From positions 62,001 through 126,000 of the forward strand of contig NZ_SNWP01000011.1 of NCBI RefSeq assembly GCF_004361915.1: a stretch of DNA of 64,000 bases. Direction: 5' to 3'. Positions 16,093-25,482 of the stretch are shown piece by piece. Origin of the DNA: Sediminibacterium goheungense (GTDB taxonomy: Bacteria > Bacteroidota > Bacteroidia > Chitinophagales > Chitinophagaceae). The notes beneath the pieces were generated by a model. That model had not been told where the DNA came from, searched no databases, and was given only the letters and a program-made list of their open reading frames with translations. The first letter of the stretch is position 1. The number at the start of each line of letters is the position of its first letter. The position numbers and the translations under genes were made by a program.

Positions 16093-17304
16093 ATGCGCTT
16101 AATGGTTAATCGTTTCTTACTGAGTTGTTTTCTTTTTTCATTTTTTGTTTCCTGTGCAGGCCAGCAAAATGACAAAGCCGAGCGGAAACATTCTCCTGCC
16201 GGGAAAGTTGGTGGTAACTGTGAGGGCTGCGATATTATGTATGTTGATATGCCGGCTCAGATAAACCATACTGATACCAGCGCAGGTTGGTTTGAAAAAG
16301 GCCAAAAGCTGGTGTTAACCGGTATTGTTTTTAAGAAAGATGGTAAAACACCTGCCGCCAATGTATTACTCTATTATTGGCAAACGAATGCGCAGGGGTA
16401 TTATGTAGCATCAGAAGGGCTCAGCACCAAAGCTAAAAAACATGGACATATCCGTGGCTGGGTAAAAACCAATGAAAAAGGGGAGTACAGCATATATACG
16501 ATTCGACCCGCTCCTTATCCAAATGACATTTTTCCTGCACATATCCATATGCTGGTGAAAGAGCCGGATTTAGCGAATGAATATTATGTTGATGATTTGG
16601 TTTTTGATGAAGATCCATTGCTCATTCCTTTTCAGAAAAAATACCCTATGGAAAACAGGGGCGGAAGTGGCGTATTACGTGTACTGCTGCAGGGCGATAT
16701 TCAGATAGCAGAACATGATATCATACTCGGATTGAATATTCCTGATTATCCTGATAATACAAAGGGTGTGAATAGTTCCGGCTTACCTATTGGATATGAT
16801 CAGCCATCTTTCATGCCATATCATGCTTACGGGCCCGATAAGGGTTCAAGGGCCTGTCCGGTTTGTAAATATGGTCGTTTCCATGGCCTGCTTTATTTTG
16901 TAGGGAACCAACCAGACTGGATAGATATCAAACGCTGGTTATTCTTTCTGGAAAAAGAAAGTAGGTTACGAAAAACATACCTGAAAGTCTATTTTGTGTA
17001 TGGCAATGAAAAAGGGTATAATCATGACAAGCGTCGTATGGAGTTGGAAAAACTAGGTAAGGAACTGGGGATAGAACAGCTGGCTTTGTGTTTTGTGCCT
17101 TCATTCAGTGATACAGCATCGGAGGCAAACCTGAACAGGATTGATCCTTTTGTGAAGAATACTTTTATTCTTTATAAGAACAGAAGGATCATTGATAAAC
17201 GAATCAATCTCTCAGCTTCAGAAAAAAATTTTGAAGCAATCGTTAATATGCTTAATTCAGGTAATCAAGCTTTATTTAAACTGAAAAGCCTGCCTCATGA
17301 TTAA
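16093..17304 (+). CDS. Lipoprotein: intradiol dioxygenase-like domain fused to a thioredoxin-like domain
   Basis: 403 residues. A lipoprotein signal ends at FFVSC-AGQ. Residues about 65-210 match the beta-sandwich of intradiol ring-cleavage dioxygenases (protocatechuate 3,4-dioxygenase type): Tyr142 in RPAPYPN and His150/His152 in PAHIH are candidate iron ligands. Residues about 235-395 form a thioredoxin-like domain with Cys255-Pro-Val-Cys258 after the segment YHAYGPDKGSRA. The first half may be an oxygenase or a non-catalytic beta-sandwich; an extracytoplasmic catechol dioxygenase would be unusual. An alternative start lies at the fourth codon. Opposite-strand KAS III gene ends 15 bases downstream. 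Confidence 0.78.
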   Translation: MRLMVNRFLLSCFLFSFFVSCAGQQNDKAERKHSPAGKVGGNCEGCDIMYVDMPAQINHTDTSAGWFEKGQKLVLTGIVFKKDGKTPAANVLLYYWQTNAQGYYVASEGLSTKAKKHGHIRGWVKTNEKGEYSIYTIRPAPYPNDIFPAHIHMLVKEPDLANEYYVDDLVFDEDPLLIPFQKKYPMENRGGSGVLRVLLQGDIQIAEHDIILGLNIPDYPDNTKGVNSSGLPIGYDQPSFMPYHAYGPDKGSRACPVCKYGRFHGLLYFVGNQPDWIDIKRWLFFLEKESRLRKTYLKVYFVYGNEKGYNHDKRRMELEKLGKELGIEQLALCFVPSFSDTASEANLNRIDPFVKNTFILYKNRRIIDKRINLSASEKNFEAIVNMLNSGNQALFKLKSLPHD

Positions 17305-17319
17305 AAGTATGTAGTATGC

Positions 17320-18390
17320 TTATACCCTGTAACAAACGGCATTAATATTCATCCCGGCTCCAACGGAAGCAAACATAACAATATCACCTGTTTGTAAGGA
17401 ATGATCATCGAGAACGCCTCTTTTCACCAGGTCATACAAAGTAGGTATGGTAGCTACCGAACTGTTGCCCAGCTTATGTATACTCATCGGCATAATATGC
17501 TGGGGTACTTCTTTTAAACCATAGAGTTTATACAGCACTTTGATAAAGCCTTCATCCATTTTTTCATTGGCCTGGTGAAGAAAGAATTTTTTTACTTCCG
17601 TTACATGCACTCCACATTTGTCTAAGCAGTCTTTCATAGCTGCAGGTACATTTTTAATGGCATACTCATATACTTTCCGACCCTTCATTTTTATGTAACG
17701 GATTCTTGGATCAGATTCCGGGAAGTTGGATTTACCCATATAGAGATAATAGGCTTCATCTATACAATGACTTTGTACGCTGGCAGCAAGTATACCACTA
17801 TCACCTTCTTTTTCTTCAATAATACAGGCTCCGGCGCCATCACTGAAAATCATACTGTCGCGATCGTAATGGTCAATTACACGACTTAATGTTTCAGTTC
17901 CGATAACCAGACATTTTTTTGCAATACCGGCTTTTATATATGCATCGGCCTGGATTACACCCTGTATCCAGCCCGGACATCCGAAAAGAATATCGTAAGC
18001 AACACAGGAGGGATTACGGATCTGCAATGCCTGCTTTACCCTGGATGCGAGTGCGGGTAGTACATCGGTTTGAATGGTATGTTTTACCACATTGCCGAAA
18101 TTGTGTGCTACTATAATCTGGTCAAGCGTTTCCGGATCAATACCCGCATCTTCAATAGCATGCTTGGCCGCAATAACAGCCATATCTGAGGCATTGAATT
18201 CAGTGCCTACATATCTTCTCTCTTCAATACCGGTAATATCGCGAAACTTTTCAATGATATCATTGGGGGCAGCTACAATGCGCTGATGATCTTCAGTATA
18301 AAAATCCTGAACAGTAAAATCGCGGTTGGTCTTAATGTGCGGTGGAATATAACTTCCGGTTCCCGTAATAACTGTTTTCTTTTCTGGCAT
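17320..18390 (-). CDS. Beta-ketoacyl-ACP synthase III family protein
   Basis: 356 residues of the FabH / KAS III thiolase fold. The catalytic triad is present: Cys138 in LFGCPGW, His272 in FFLHQAN and Asn309 in HKLGNSS. The sequence is longer and more divergent than E. coli FabH, so it may prime a special lipid or polyketide rather than general fatty-acid synthesis. The frame could begin at a TTG at 18417, but that codon overlaps the -7 box, so the ATG at 18390 is used. No acyl-carrier protein or KAS II gene is nearby. Confidence 0.86.
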   Translation of the reverse strand: MPEKKTVITGTGSYIPPHIKTNRDFTVQDFYTEDHQRIVAAPNDIIEKFRDITGIEERRYVGTEFNASDMAVIAAKHAIEDAGIDPETLDQIIVAHNFGNVVKHTIQTDVLPALASRVKQALQIRNPSCVAYDILFGCPGWIQGVIQADAYIKAGIAKKCLVIGTETLSRVIDHYDRDSMIFSDGAGACIIEEKEGDSGILAASVQSHCIDEAYYLYMGKSNFPESDPRIRYIKMKGRKVYEYAIKNVPAAMKDCLDKCGVHVTEVKKFFLHQANEKMDEGFIKVLYKLYGLKEVPQHIMPMSIHKLGNSSVATIPTLYDLVKRGVLDDHSLQTGDIVMFASVGAGMNINAVCYRV

Positions 18391-18414
18391 TGCTATTAGA
18401 ATGAGGGGTAATGC

Positions 18415-18422
18415 CAAATCTA
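18415..18422 (-). promoter_or_regulatory. Promoter -7 box TAGATTTG (minus strand)
   Basis: Perfect TAnnTTTG match 24 bases upstream of the KAS III ATG; it decides the start codon. Confidence 0.7.
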
Positions 18423-18520
18423 CTGATTCTCAGGGAACTTCAGTGAAATTGTATGGAGAAAATTAAACTACTGAAGAATAGATTTTAAACCAGCAATCTT
18501 GTTACTTGTAGCTCTATTCC

Positions 18521-19603
18521 TTATAAATATTTATCGCCTTTATTTCTCTTTACTTCAGCTACATATTCTTTAATGGATTGCTCTTTCTCTTTTTTGCAGA
18601 TAAGCAATACATCTTTGGAATCCACTACAATAAAATCGTCCAGTCCCTGCAGTACCAGTAACTTTTCCTTGGGTGCCGATACCATGCATTTGGTGGCATC
18701 AATCACAATTACATTATCGCTGGCAACAGCGTTACCGAGATAATCTTTTTCCAGGTTATCATAAGCACTGTTCCAGGTACCAAGATCACTCCAGCCAAAA
18801 GAGGAAGGAATTACATATACATTATCTGCCTTTTCCATAATGGCCACATCAATAGAAATATTGGTACATAATGGATAAATGCGGTCGATAGCTGCTTTCT
18901 CTTCAGTAGTATTATAGCTGTCTTTGATACCTGCAAAAAGTTCAAACATCTCCGGTTGGTGCTGTTCAAAAGCTTTAATTACATTTTTTACCTGCCACAC
19001 AAAAATGCCTGCATTCCATAGAAAATCACCACTGCTGATGAAAGTTTTGGCCAGTTCCAGATTGGGTTTTTCTGTGAAGGTTTTTACTTTATAAATACCT
19101 TCAGCTACAGTCATACTATCGTGCTGTATATAACCATATCCGGTGTTGGGATGAGTAGGTGTGATACCCAGCGTTACCAATGATTTGATATGGCTAACAA
19201 AATCAAGCGCCTTTACCGTAACAACCCTGAATGCTTCATTATCCAGGATCATGTGATCGCTGGGTGCTACAATCAGCGAGGCTTCGGGATCTTTCTGTAT
19301 TAATTTAAAAGAAATATAGGCAATACAGGCGGCTGTATTTTTTCGGCTGGGTTCAGCTACAATATTTTCAACCGGCAAACTTTTTAATTGCTTTTCAACA
19401 ATGGGTACATATTCTTCAGAAGTAACGATAAAAATATTTTCATTCGGTATAAAACTGGCATACCGCTCATAGGTCCATTGCAATAAGGATTTACCTGTAT
19501 GTAAAATATCAAGAAACTGTTTCGGATAGGCTGTTCTGCTCATTGGCCAAAAACGACTTCCAATTCCACCGGCCATAATGGCAACATAATGATGTTTGTT
19601 CAT
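18521..19603 (-). CDS. manC: Mannose-1-phosphate guanylyltransferase
   Basis: 360 residues making GDP-mannose from mannose-1-phosphate and GTP. N-terminal signature AIMAGGIGSRFWPMSR...YPKQF at about residues 9-30, then SLIVAPSDHMI, GYGYIQ, FTEKPNLELA and FLWNAGIFVW. It is the short type without a C-terminal phosphomannose isomerase domain. GDP-mannose feeds exopolysaccharide, O-antigen or glycoprotein synthesis. It lies between KAS III and arabinose-5-phosphate isomerase genes on the same strand, with gaps of over 100 bases on both sides, so separate promoters are likely. Confidence 0.92.
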   Translation of the reverse strand: MNKHHYVAIMAGGIGSRFWPMSRTAYPKQFLDILHTGKSLLQWTYERYASFIPNENIFIVTSEEYVPIVEKQLKSLPVENIVAEPSRKNTAACIAYISFKLIQKDPEASLIVAPSDHMILDNEAFRVVTVKALDFVSHIKSLVTLGITPTHPNTGYGYIQHDSMTVAEGIYKVKTFTEKPNLELAKTFISSGDFLWNAGIFVWQVKNVIKAFEQHQPEMFELFAGIKDSYNTTEEKAAIDRIYPLCTNISIDVAIMEKADNVYVIPSSFGWSDLGTWNSAYDNLEKDYLGNAVASDNVIVIDATKCMVSAPKEKLLVLQGLDDFIVVDSKDVLLICKKEKEQSIKEYVAEVKRNKGDKYL

Positions 19604-19725
19604 TCCTGATAAATTTGATCCCCATTAAACCTGCAATATTACAGGCTAATTCTACAGTACCATAAAATAGTTTTAAGCTTCTTCCCGCTTTTACTTTCTT
19701 ATTATCTCGCTCACCCTGATCTCAT

Positions 19726-20688
19726 TTATATAATCCCTTCTCTCACAAGATCATGTATATGTAAGATGCCGGCATAACGACCATCTTCCACTACAATGAG
19801 TTGACTAATATCATTTTTTCTCAAGAGTTCCAGTGCTTCCACCGCAAGCATCGATGGTTCAATGGTTTTGGGCGATGGTGAAAAAATATCTTTTGCTGTT
19901 ATATTACTCAGGTCGTTCGTTTTTTCCAGCATTCTGCGCAGGTCGCCATCGGTAATAATACCGGTTACTTCATTGTCGTTATTTACCACAGCCGTAACAC
20001 CCAGTCTTTTTTCTGTGATTTCAACAATTACCTGTTTGAGTCCGGTATCGGGGAATACTTTGGGACTTTCATTGTTTTTATATAGATCGGCCACTCGCAG
20101 GTATAAGCGTTTACCGAGATTACCACCCGGATGGTAGCGTGCAAAATCATGATCAGAAAAACCATTGATTTGCATCAAACATACTGCCAGTACATCTCCC
20201 ATTACCATTTGTGCAGTAGTGCTGCTGGTAGGTGCGAGGTTATTCGGGCAGGCTTCCTGACTTACAGTTGTATTTAAGATAATATCAGAAGATCTGGCCA
20301 GATAACTATCTGTATTACCAACCATTCCAATCAGTGTATTACCAAAGTTTTTGATAAGGGGAACCAACACTTTTATTTCAGGGCTCTCGCCACTTTTGCT
20401 GATTAACAGCACTATATCATCCTGTTGAACCATACCCAGATCGCCATGAATGGCATCTGCAGCATGCATGAATAGAGCAGGAGTACCTGTAGAGTTGAGG
20501 GTGGCTACTATTTTTTGTGCAACGATGGCACTTTTACCTACACCACTGATCACAATCCTGCCTTTACAATCAGCAATCTCCTGGATAACAGCATCGAAAC
20601 CTTCATTGATAAAAGAAGAAAGCCCCGAAATAGAAGCAGCTTCTAATTGAATGGTTTCTAATGCCGTCTGTACAATCGTTTTTTTCAT
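19726..20688 (-). CDS. kdsD: D-arabinose-5-phosphate isomerase (KpsF/GutQ family)
   Basis: 320 residues. An SIS domain (about 30-170) with GRIVISGVGKSAIVAQKI, HAADAIHGDLGM and LLISKSGES is followed by two CBS domains (about 200-320). Converts ribulose-5-phosphate to arabinose-5-phosphate, the first step of Kdo synthesis for lipopolysaccharide. The frame can be extended to a GTG at 20715; the ATG at 20688 starts with MKKTIVQTA as usual for the family. The only good promoter box lies about 110 bases upstream, implying a long leader. Confidence 0.92.
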   Translation of the reverse strand: MKKTIVQTALETIQLEAASISGLSSFINEGFDAVIQEIADCKGRIVISGVGKSAIVAQKIVATLNSTGTPALFMHAADAIHGDLGMVQQDDIVLLISKSGESPEIKVLVPLIKNFGNTLIGMVGNTDSYLARSSDIILNTTVSQEACPNNLAPTSSTTAQMVMGDVLAVCLMQINGFSDHDFARYHPGGNLGKRLYLRVADLYKNNESPKVFPDTGLKQVIVEITEKRLGVTAVVNNDNEVTGIITDGDLRRMLEKTNDLSNITAKDIFSPSPKTIEPSMLAVEALELLRKNDISQLIVVEDGRYAGILHIHDLVREGII

Positions 20689-21028
20689 GTGTTCAGTTCT
20701 ATTGTCTCGGGTCACCTGGAACCTGCCTGGCGGCAGACAGGTTCGCTAATAAATATTTCTGTTGGTATCAAACTTTGATATGGCATATTTCATGCGGCAC
20801 AAAGGTAAACTTTAACAGCAAACTCTATGTAATCAGCCCATTCTTCGTTAACTTCGCCATCCTTTCGAAAAAAGCAGGTAGCTTCCTTAGAAGGGGCACC
20901 ATGAACCGGTTCCGCCGGAAACACTTCCTCGTAGGCCGATTGGCAAATATTAAGTGAAAATTCCGGTAAAATGATTAACTTATATGGTTATAAGGGTTCC
21001 GCAGGTGCGGTAAACTGATTGTATATAC
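20689..21028. other. 340-base divergent intergenic region kdsD / recQ
   Basis: Holds the kdsD -7 box at 20800-20807, a 65-codon open frame on the minus strand without ATG (20790-20987), and a short GC hairpin CCGCAggTGCGG at about 21003-21014 just before the recQ start. No clear recQ promoter was recognised. Confidence 0.6.
20800..20807 (-). promoter_or_regulatory. Promoter -7 box TACCTTTG (minus strand)
   Basis: Perfect TAnnTTTG match facing kdsD, about 112 bases upstream of its ATG. Confidence 0.65.
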
Positions 21029-23320
21029 ATGGCAACAAGCACAAAGAAAGCTCCCGCAAAGAAGGGCGCAACATCAAAACCAGCTACGGTTGGCAAAAAA
21101 ACAGACATCAAAAAGCTGGCAGAAGCCGGTTACGATATTCATGGGGCATTGGAAACCTATTTTGGTTTCAGGGAATTCAAAGGTACACAGGAACAGTCGA
21201 TCCGCAGCTTATTAAGCGGCAAGGATACATTTGTTATCATGCCCACAGGTGGTGGTAAAAGTTTATGTTACCAATTACCGGCCATGATACTGGATGGCTG
21301 TGCCATCATTGTATCGCCATTGATTGCCCTGATGAAAAACCAGGTTGATCTGGTTCGCGGATACAGCGAAAAAGATGATGTAGCGCATTTTCTGAACTCA
21401 TCACTCAATAAGGGGCAGATTAAAGCGGTGAAAGAAGACCTGGATAGTGGTAAAACCAAATTGCTCTATGTGGCTCCGGAAACCTTAACCAAGCAGGAAA
21501 ACCTTGAATATTTTGCCGATCTGAAAATATCTTTTTTTGCAGTCGATGAGGCCCACTGTATTTCTGAATGGGGACACGATTTCAGACCTGAGTACCGCCG
21601 TTTACGGGAAATGATGGATATCATTAATCCAGATGTGCCGGTAATTGCGTTAACCGCAACCGCTACGCCAAAAGTGCAGAGTGATATTGTGAAAAACCTT
21701 GGATTAAGAGAGCCCAATATTTTTATCTCCTCTTTTAACCGTACCAACCTGTATTATGAAATACAGCCCAAGATTAAAAAAGACCAGACGGTAAAACATA
21801 TCGTAAAGTTTATCAGCCAGCATAAAGGCAAAAGCGGTATCATTTATACGCTGAACCGTAAAACAACGGAAGAACTGGCTGAACTACTGGTAGCCAATAA
21901 TATTAAAGCAGTTGCCTATCATGCAGGACTGGATCAAAAACTGAGGGCCGAAAGACAGGATCAGTTTCTGAATGAAGATGTACAGGTAATTGTAGCCACC
22001 ATTGCATTTGGAATGGGTATTGATAAACCCGATATCCGTTTTGTGATACATTTCAATATACCTAAGTCGATTGAAAATTATTACCAGGAAACAGGCCGTG
22101 CAGGCCGTGATGGACTGGAAGGTATCTGTGTACTGTATTATTCACATAAGGATGTTGCCAAACTCGAACACCTGATGCGCGATAAGCCTTTGAGTGAAAG
22201 AGAAGTAGGCGGACAACTGATTGATGAAACAGTGGCTTATGCTGAAAGTTCTGTGTGCAGAAGAAAAATTCTACTTCATTATTTTGGGGAAGACTGGGGT
22301 GAAAGAAATTGTGGTAACTGCGACAACTGCCGCAATCCGAAAGAAAAAATAGAAGTGAAGGAAGAAGTGGTACAGGTACTGAAAACCATTAAGGCACTTG
22401 ATGAAAGATTTGTGACAGATTATGTGATCAGTGTACTGATGGGAAGACTTACCCCACAAATCAATATGTTCCGGCACGATCAGCTGGAAGTATTTGGTAT
22501 TGGAAAAGATAAGGAAATTCATTTATGGAATAGTCTGGTTCGCCAGATGATGCTGGAGAACCTGATCAGAAAAGATATTGAAGAGTATGGTTTGCTGAAA
22601 CTCACTGAAAAAGGTGAGAAGTTTCTGAAAAAGCCGGTATCTTTTAAAATTGTATTGAATAATCTTTTTGAAGATGCCAATGCCGATGATGAAGAAGGTG
22701 ATGGTGGATCGCAAACCGGTGCTGCTGCTGATGACAAGCTTTTTGAAATGCTGAAAGAGTTGCGTCAGAAAGAAGCCAAGCGTAAGAACCTGCCGCCTTT
22801 TGTTATTTTTCTCGAAACCTCTTTGCAGGATATGGCTACCCTGTATCCAACTACGCTTGCCGAACTGGAAAAATGTCAGGGTGTAAGTAAGGGAAAGGCA
22901 TTGAAATATGGTAAGCCCTTTGTGGAAATGGTGGCCAAATATGTAGAAGAAAATGAGATAGAAAAGCCGGATGATTTTGTGATGAAAAGTGTGGCCAATA
23001 AAGCCAACAATAAAATCTATATCATCCAGAATGTCGATAAGAAGATTCCCCTGGAAACCATTGCACGTAATAAGAACCTGCGTCTTGATGAGTTACTGGA
23101 AGAAATGGAAACCATTGCTGCCAGTGGTACCAAACTCAATCTTGATTATGCTATTGATGAATGGCTGGATGAATATGACCAGGAAGAAATTATTGAGTAT
23201 TTCAAAAACTGTGAAACATCTTCATTGCAGATTGCCCAGCAGGAATTAAGCGAGAACGATTATACCTGGGAGCAACTGAAAATTATGCGGATTAAGTTTT
23301 TGAGTGTGTATGGTAATTAG
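21029..23320 (+). CDS. recQ: ATP-dependent DNA helicase RecQ
   Basis: 763 residues. A Lys/Ala-rich N-terminal tail (about 1-28) precedes the helicase core: Walker A PTGGGKS with Lys77, DEAH at 173-176 followed by [18 protein letters not shown], and [10 protein letters not shown]. Zinc-binding cysteines follow ([10 protein letters not shown], then CGNCDNC), then winged-helix and HRDC domains (about 590-665) and a further C-terminal extension to 763 typical of Bacteroidota RecQ. A 3'-5' helicase for recombination and fork repair. Terminates in a strong hairpin. Confidence 0.95.
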   Translation: MATSTKKAPAKKGATSKPATVGKKTDIKKLAEAGYDIHGALETYFGFREFKGTQEQSIRSLLSGKDTFVIMPTGGGKSLCYQLPAMILDGCAIIVSPLIALMKNQVDLVRGYSEKDDVAHFLNSSLNKGQIKAVKEDLDSGKTKLLYVAPETLTKQENLEYFADLKISFFAVDEAHCISEWGHDFRPEYRRLREMMDIINPDVPVIALTATATPKVQSDIVKNLGLREPNIFISSFNRTNLYYEIQPKIKKDQTVKHIVKFISQHKGKSGIIYTLNRKTTEELAELLVANNIKAVAYHAGLDQKLRAERQDQFLNEDVQVIVATIAFGMGIDKPDIRFVIHFNIPKSIENYYQETGRAGRDGLEGICVLYYSHKDVAKLEHLMRDKPLSEREVGGQLIDETVAYAESSVCRRKILLHYFGEDWGERNCGNCDNCRNPKEKIEVKEEVVQVLKTIKALDERFVTDYVISVLMGRLTPQINMFRHDQLEVFGIGKDKEIHLWNSLVRQMMLENLIRKDIEEYGLLKLTEKGEKFLKKPVSFKIVLNNLFEDANADDEEGDGGSQTGAAADDKLFEMLKELRQKEAKRKNLPPFVIFLETSLQDMATLYPTTLAELEKCQGVSKGKALKYGKPFVEMVAKYVEENEIEKPDDFVMKSVANKANNKIYIIQNVDKKIPLETIARNKNLRLDELLEEMETIAASGTKLNLDYAIDEWLDEYDQEEIIEYFKNCETSSLQIAQQELSENDYTWEQLKIMRIKFLSVYGN

Positions 23321-23321
23321 C

Positions 23322-23368
23322 GGGTCTGAAAGATCGAGAGACCGAAAGTCCGGAAGACCGAAAGAAAT
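23322..23368. repeat. Short GACCGAAAG-type direct repeats
   Basis: Immediately after the recQ stop the motif GACCGAAAG occurs twice with two degenerate relatives (TCTGAAAGATCGAGA, GTCCGGAA). Low-complexity intergenic tract. Confidence 0.6.
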
Positions 23369-23381
23369 ATAATTATAAAAT

Positions 23382-23433
23382 TGCTGTGTTATTTTTATGG
23401 CTGTTATGCATAGAAAAACACAGCATTTTTTTT
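23382..23433 (+). terminator. Intrinsic terminator of recQ
   Basis: TGCTGTGTT at 23382-23390 pairs with AACACAGCA at 23417-23425, followed by eight T. Confidence 0.75.
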
Positions 23434-23452
23434 GATTGAAAATCTATAAGCG

Positions 23453-24181
23453 ATGAACAGGTTTTTATTGGGATTGCTTTTTGTTGTTTTTACATCCTTT
23501 TTCCCCGATGAGCCGTTACGTTTGCTCAGCTATAATATCCGCAATGCGAAGGGTATGGATAATATTACCGACTATCAACGAATTGCTAATATTATAACGC
23601 AATCAAAAGCCGCTGTCATTGCTTTACAGGAGCTGGATAGTGTTACACAGAGAAGCAAAGGCAAAGATGTGTTGAAAGAATTAGCTGAAGCCACCGGACT
23701 CCATGCCAGTTATGGCGCTGCTATTTCTTTTCAGGGAGGTAAGTATGGCGTTGGCGTATTATCAAAAGGAAAACCATTGTCGCAGAAAACCATCCCTTTG
23801 CCGGGATCGGAAGAAGCAAGGGTGTTACTGGTTGTTGAGTTTACAGATTACCTTGTTTTTTGTACCCACTTTTCACTTACTGAAAAAGACAGACTCAGTT
23901 CCATTAAAATAATCGAAGAGGAATTAGCGGCCAGTAAAAAACCTGTGTTATTATTAGGTGATCTGAATGACAGGCCCGGCAGTGAAACCATGCAAAGACT
24001 TCAGCAATCTTTTCAATTATTAAGCGCTAACGAATTCAGCTTTCCTGCTGACAAGCCTGATCGTTGCATTGACTATATCCTGGCTCATAACCGAATAAAA
24101 GTAAAAGTTATTACAACTGCAGTACTGGATGAGCCGCTGGCATCAGACCACCTTCCGCTATTCGTTGAGATGAAGTTTTAG
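23453..24181 (+). CDS. Secreted endonuclease/exonuclease/phosphatase (EEP) family protein
   Basis: 242 residues with an N-terminal signal peptide. The EEP fold is marked by LLSYNIRNAKG, IALQELDSV (metal-binding Glu), LLGDLNDRPGS and the final SDHLPLFVEM. Members act on nucleic acids, inositol phosphates or phospholipids; export suggests an extracytoplasmic phosphodiesterase. Substrate not determinable. The following ExbD gene starts within 40 bases, so co-transcription is possible. Confidence 0.85.
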   Translation: MNRFLLGLLFVVFTSFFPDEPLRLLSYNIRNAKGMDNITDYQRIANIITQSKAAVIALQELDSVTQRSKGKDVLKELAEATGLHASYGAAISFQGGKYGVGVLSKGKPLSQKTIPLPGSEEARVLLVVEFTDYLVFCTHFSLTEKDRLSSIKIIEEELAASKKPVLLLGDLNDRPGSETMQRLQQSFQLLSANEFSFPADKPDRCIDYILAHNRIKVKVITTAVLDEPLASDHLPLFVEMKF

Positions 24182-24219
24182 TGTATGGAATTTTATGTTA
24201 TCATCATCTTATTAAAAAG

Positions 24220-24714
24220 ATGGTTATGGCAGAGATACAAACAACGGAGAGCAGAAGCCGAAAGTCGCTGCACCGAAATAAAAAACTATCAACCCGTGTT
24301 GATCTTACACCGATGGTTGACCTGGGTTTTCTCCTGATTACTTTTTTCATATTTACCACTACTATGCATGAGCCTTCAAGTATAGTTATGCCATTACCTG
24401 ATGAGCGGGATACAGAAAATCCATCGCTGGCAGGGGAACGGAAAACCATTTCCTTACTGCTTGATGGCAATAATAGTATTCTGTATTATGAAGGAAGCAA
24501 TGAAAGAATTCGGCAGCAAACTGATTATAGCAGTAAGGGATTAAGAGCTGTGTTACTGGCCAAGATAAAACAGGTGAAAACTGAATTTGGTAATGACGCA
24601 GAGCCCATTGTACTTATCAGACCCCTGGCTTCATCCAACTATGGCAACCTGATAGATGTGCTGGATGAGATGATGATTAATGGAGTGAAGAAGTATATGT
24701 TGTTGGAAGAGTAG
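24220..24714 (+). CDS. ExbD/TolR family biopolymer transport protein
   Basis: 164 residues. After a basic N-terminal stretch, one transmembrane helix carries the functional Asp (DLTPMVDLGFLLITFFIF), followed by a periplasmic domain ending in the family pattern YGNLIDVLDEMMINGVKKYMLL. ExbD uses the proton gradient with ExbB to energise TonB-dependent transporters. No exbB, tonB or second exbD lies nearby, so its partners are elsewhere. The frame extends to a GTG at 24181; the ATG at 24220 is chosen, with another at 24226. Confidence 0.85.
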   Translation: MVMAEIQTTESRSRKSLHRNKKLSTRVDLTPMVDLGFLLITFFIFTTTMHEPSSIVMPLPDERDTENPSLAGERKTISLLLDGNNSILYYEGSNERIRQQTDYSSKGLRAVLLAKIKQVKTEFGNDAEPIVLIRPLASSNYGNLIDVLDEMMINGVKKYMLLEE

Positions 24715-24855
24715 AAGCCTTATTAATAAAAATAGTATTAAAAGGCAGATGCAATAGGCATAAATACATTGTTTTCAGATGAATTAATACGCTATTTATG
24801 GTCATATGGCCTTTCTATGGATTTGTATATCGAATTTTGATTTACAAACCTGAAA

Positions 24856-25176
24856 TTGAGTACCGATAACGCGGCCATACGAATTCAGAATCGAAAAGTT
24901 GAGCTAAAGCTCACATTTGAATACGCTGATCATATGATGCATAACTTCATGCACTATAATCCACCACATGATGTTTGCTTTCTTGATATACAACGTATTG
25001 CAAAGATGGCGGTATTTCAAAAGGAACACGGTAGAATTTGGACCGGAGCGGCCCAGTTTAAGGGCAAAATTTACAGGGTTGTAATTATTTTAATAAGTAA
25101 GTTTGCTGTAGTAAAGACATGCTATTATTATAAATATGCGGAAGGAAAAGAAAACGATATCAGAGCAGCAAAATGA
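24856..25176 (+). CDS. Small basic protein, DUF4258/toxin-like
   Basis: 106 residues from a TTG start; no ATG is available before residue 27. The layout (a helix with ADHMMHNF, then strands with GRIWTGAAQFKGKIYRVVIILI and a final VVKTCYYY strand) resembles DUF4258 / RelE-like small toxins, but the match is by shape, not by a firm motif. It overlaps the next small gene by 41 bases in another frame, the arrangement of a reversed-order toxin-antitoxin pair. Function is inference. Confidence 0.45.
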   Translation: MSTDNAAIRIQNRKVELKLTFEYADHMMHNFMHYNPPHDVCFLDIQRIAKMAVFQKEHGRIWTGAAQFKGKIYRVVIILISKFAVVKTCYYYKYAEGKENDIRAAK

Positions 25177-25342
25177 TTTTGTGATAGGATTATTTGGCAT
25201 TAAATATCCTAAGAACTATCGCTATCGAATATCCTCTGAATGGGAGCTTGCAGAAGTGAAATGGCTGATTAGTGAGGGGGATTTTAAAAGTATTGAAGAG
25301 TATGAGATATCGACAACCAGATTGTTACTTAGTCAGGCATAA
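25136..25342 (+). CDS. Small acidic-tailed protein, possible antitoxin partner
   Basis: 68 residues, unrecognised. Begins with a Lys-rich segment and ends with an acidic helical stretch (EWELAEVKWLISEGDFKSIEEYE). It overlaps the preceding gene by 41 bases, implying translational coupling. If the pair is a toxin-antitoxin module this would be the antitoxin, but no DNA-binding motif is evident. Confidence 0.45.
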   Translation: MRKEKKTISEQQNDFVIGLFGIKYPKNYRYRISSEWELAEVKWLISEGDFKSIEEYEISTTRLLLSQA

Positions 25343-25482
25343 AGCTATATATCCTTTACCCTTTATTTTAGCCTAAAATTCGATTCAGTTTTAATTATTT
25401 ATGCAGCACTGGCACCATATTTGGTGTCATTATTATACATCCCCCTGGGTCATTATTCCGTAACTGTTAAAAAAGGAGGGTT

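Noticed and set aside
20661-20957. 98-codon plus-strand frame between kdsD and recQ
   Set aside because: Starts inside kdsD on the opposite strand and shows no coding character; the minus-strand reading looks better.
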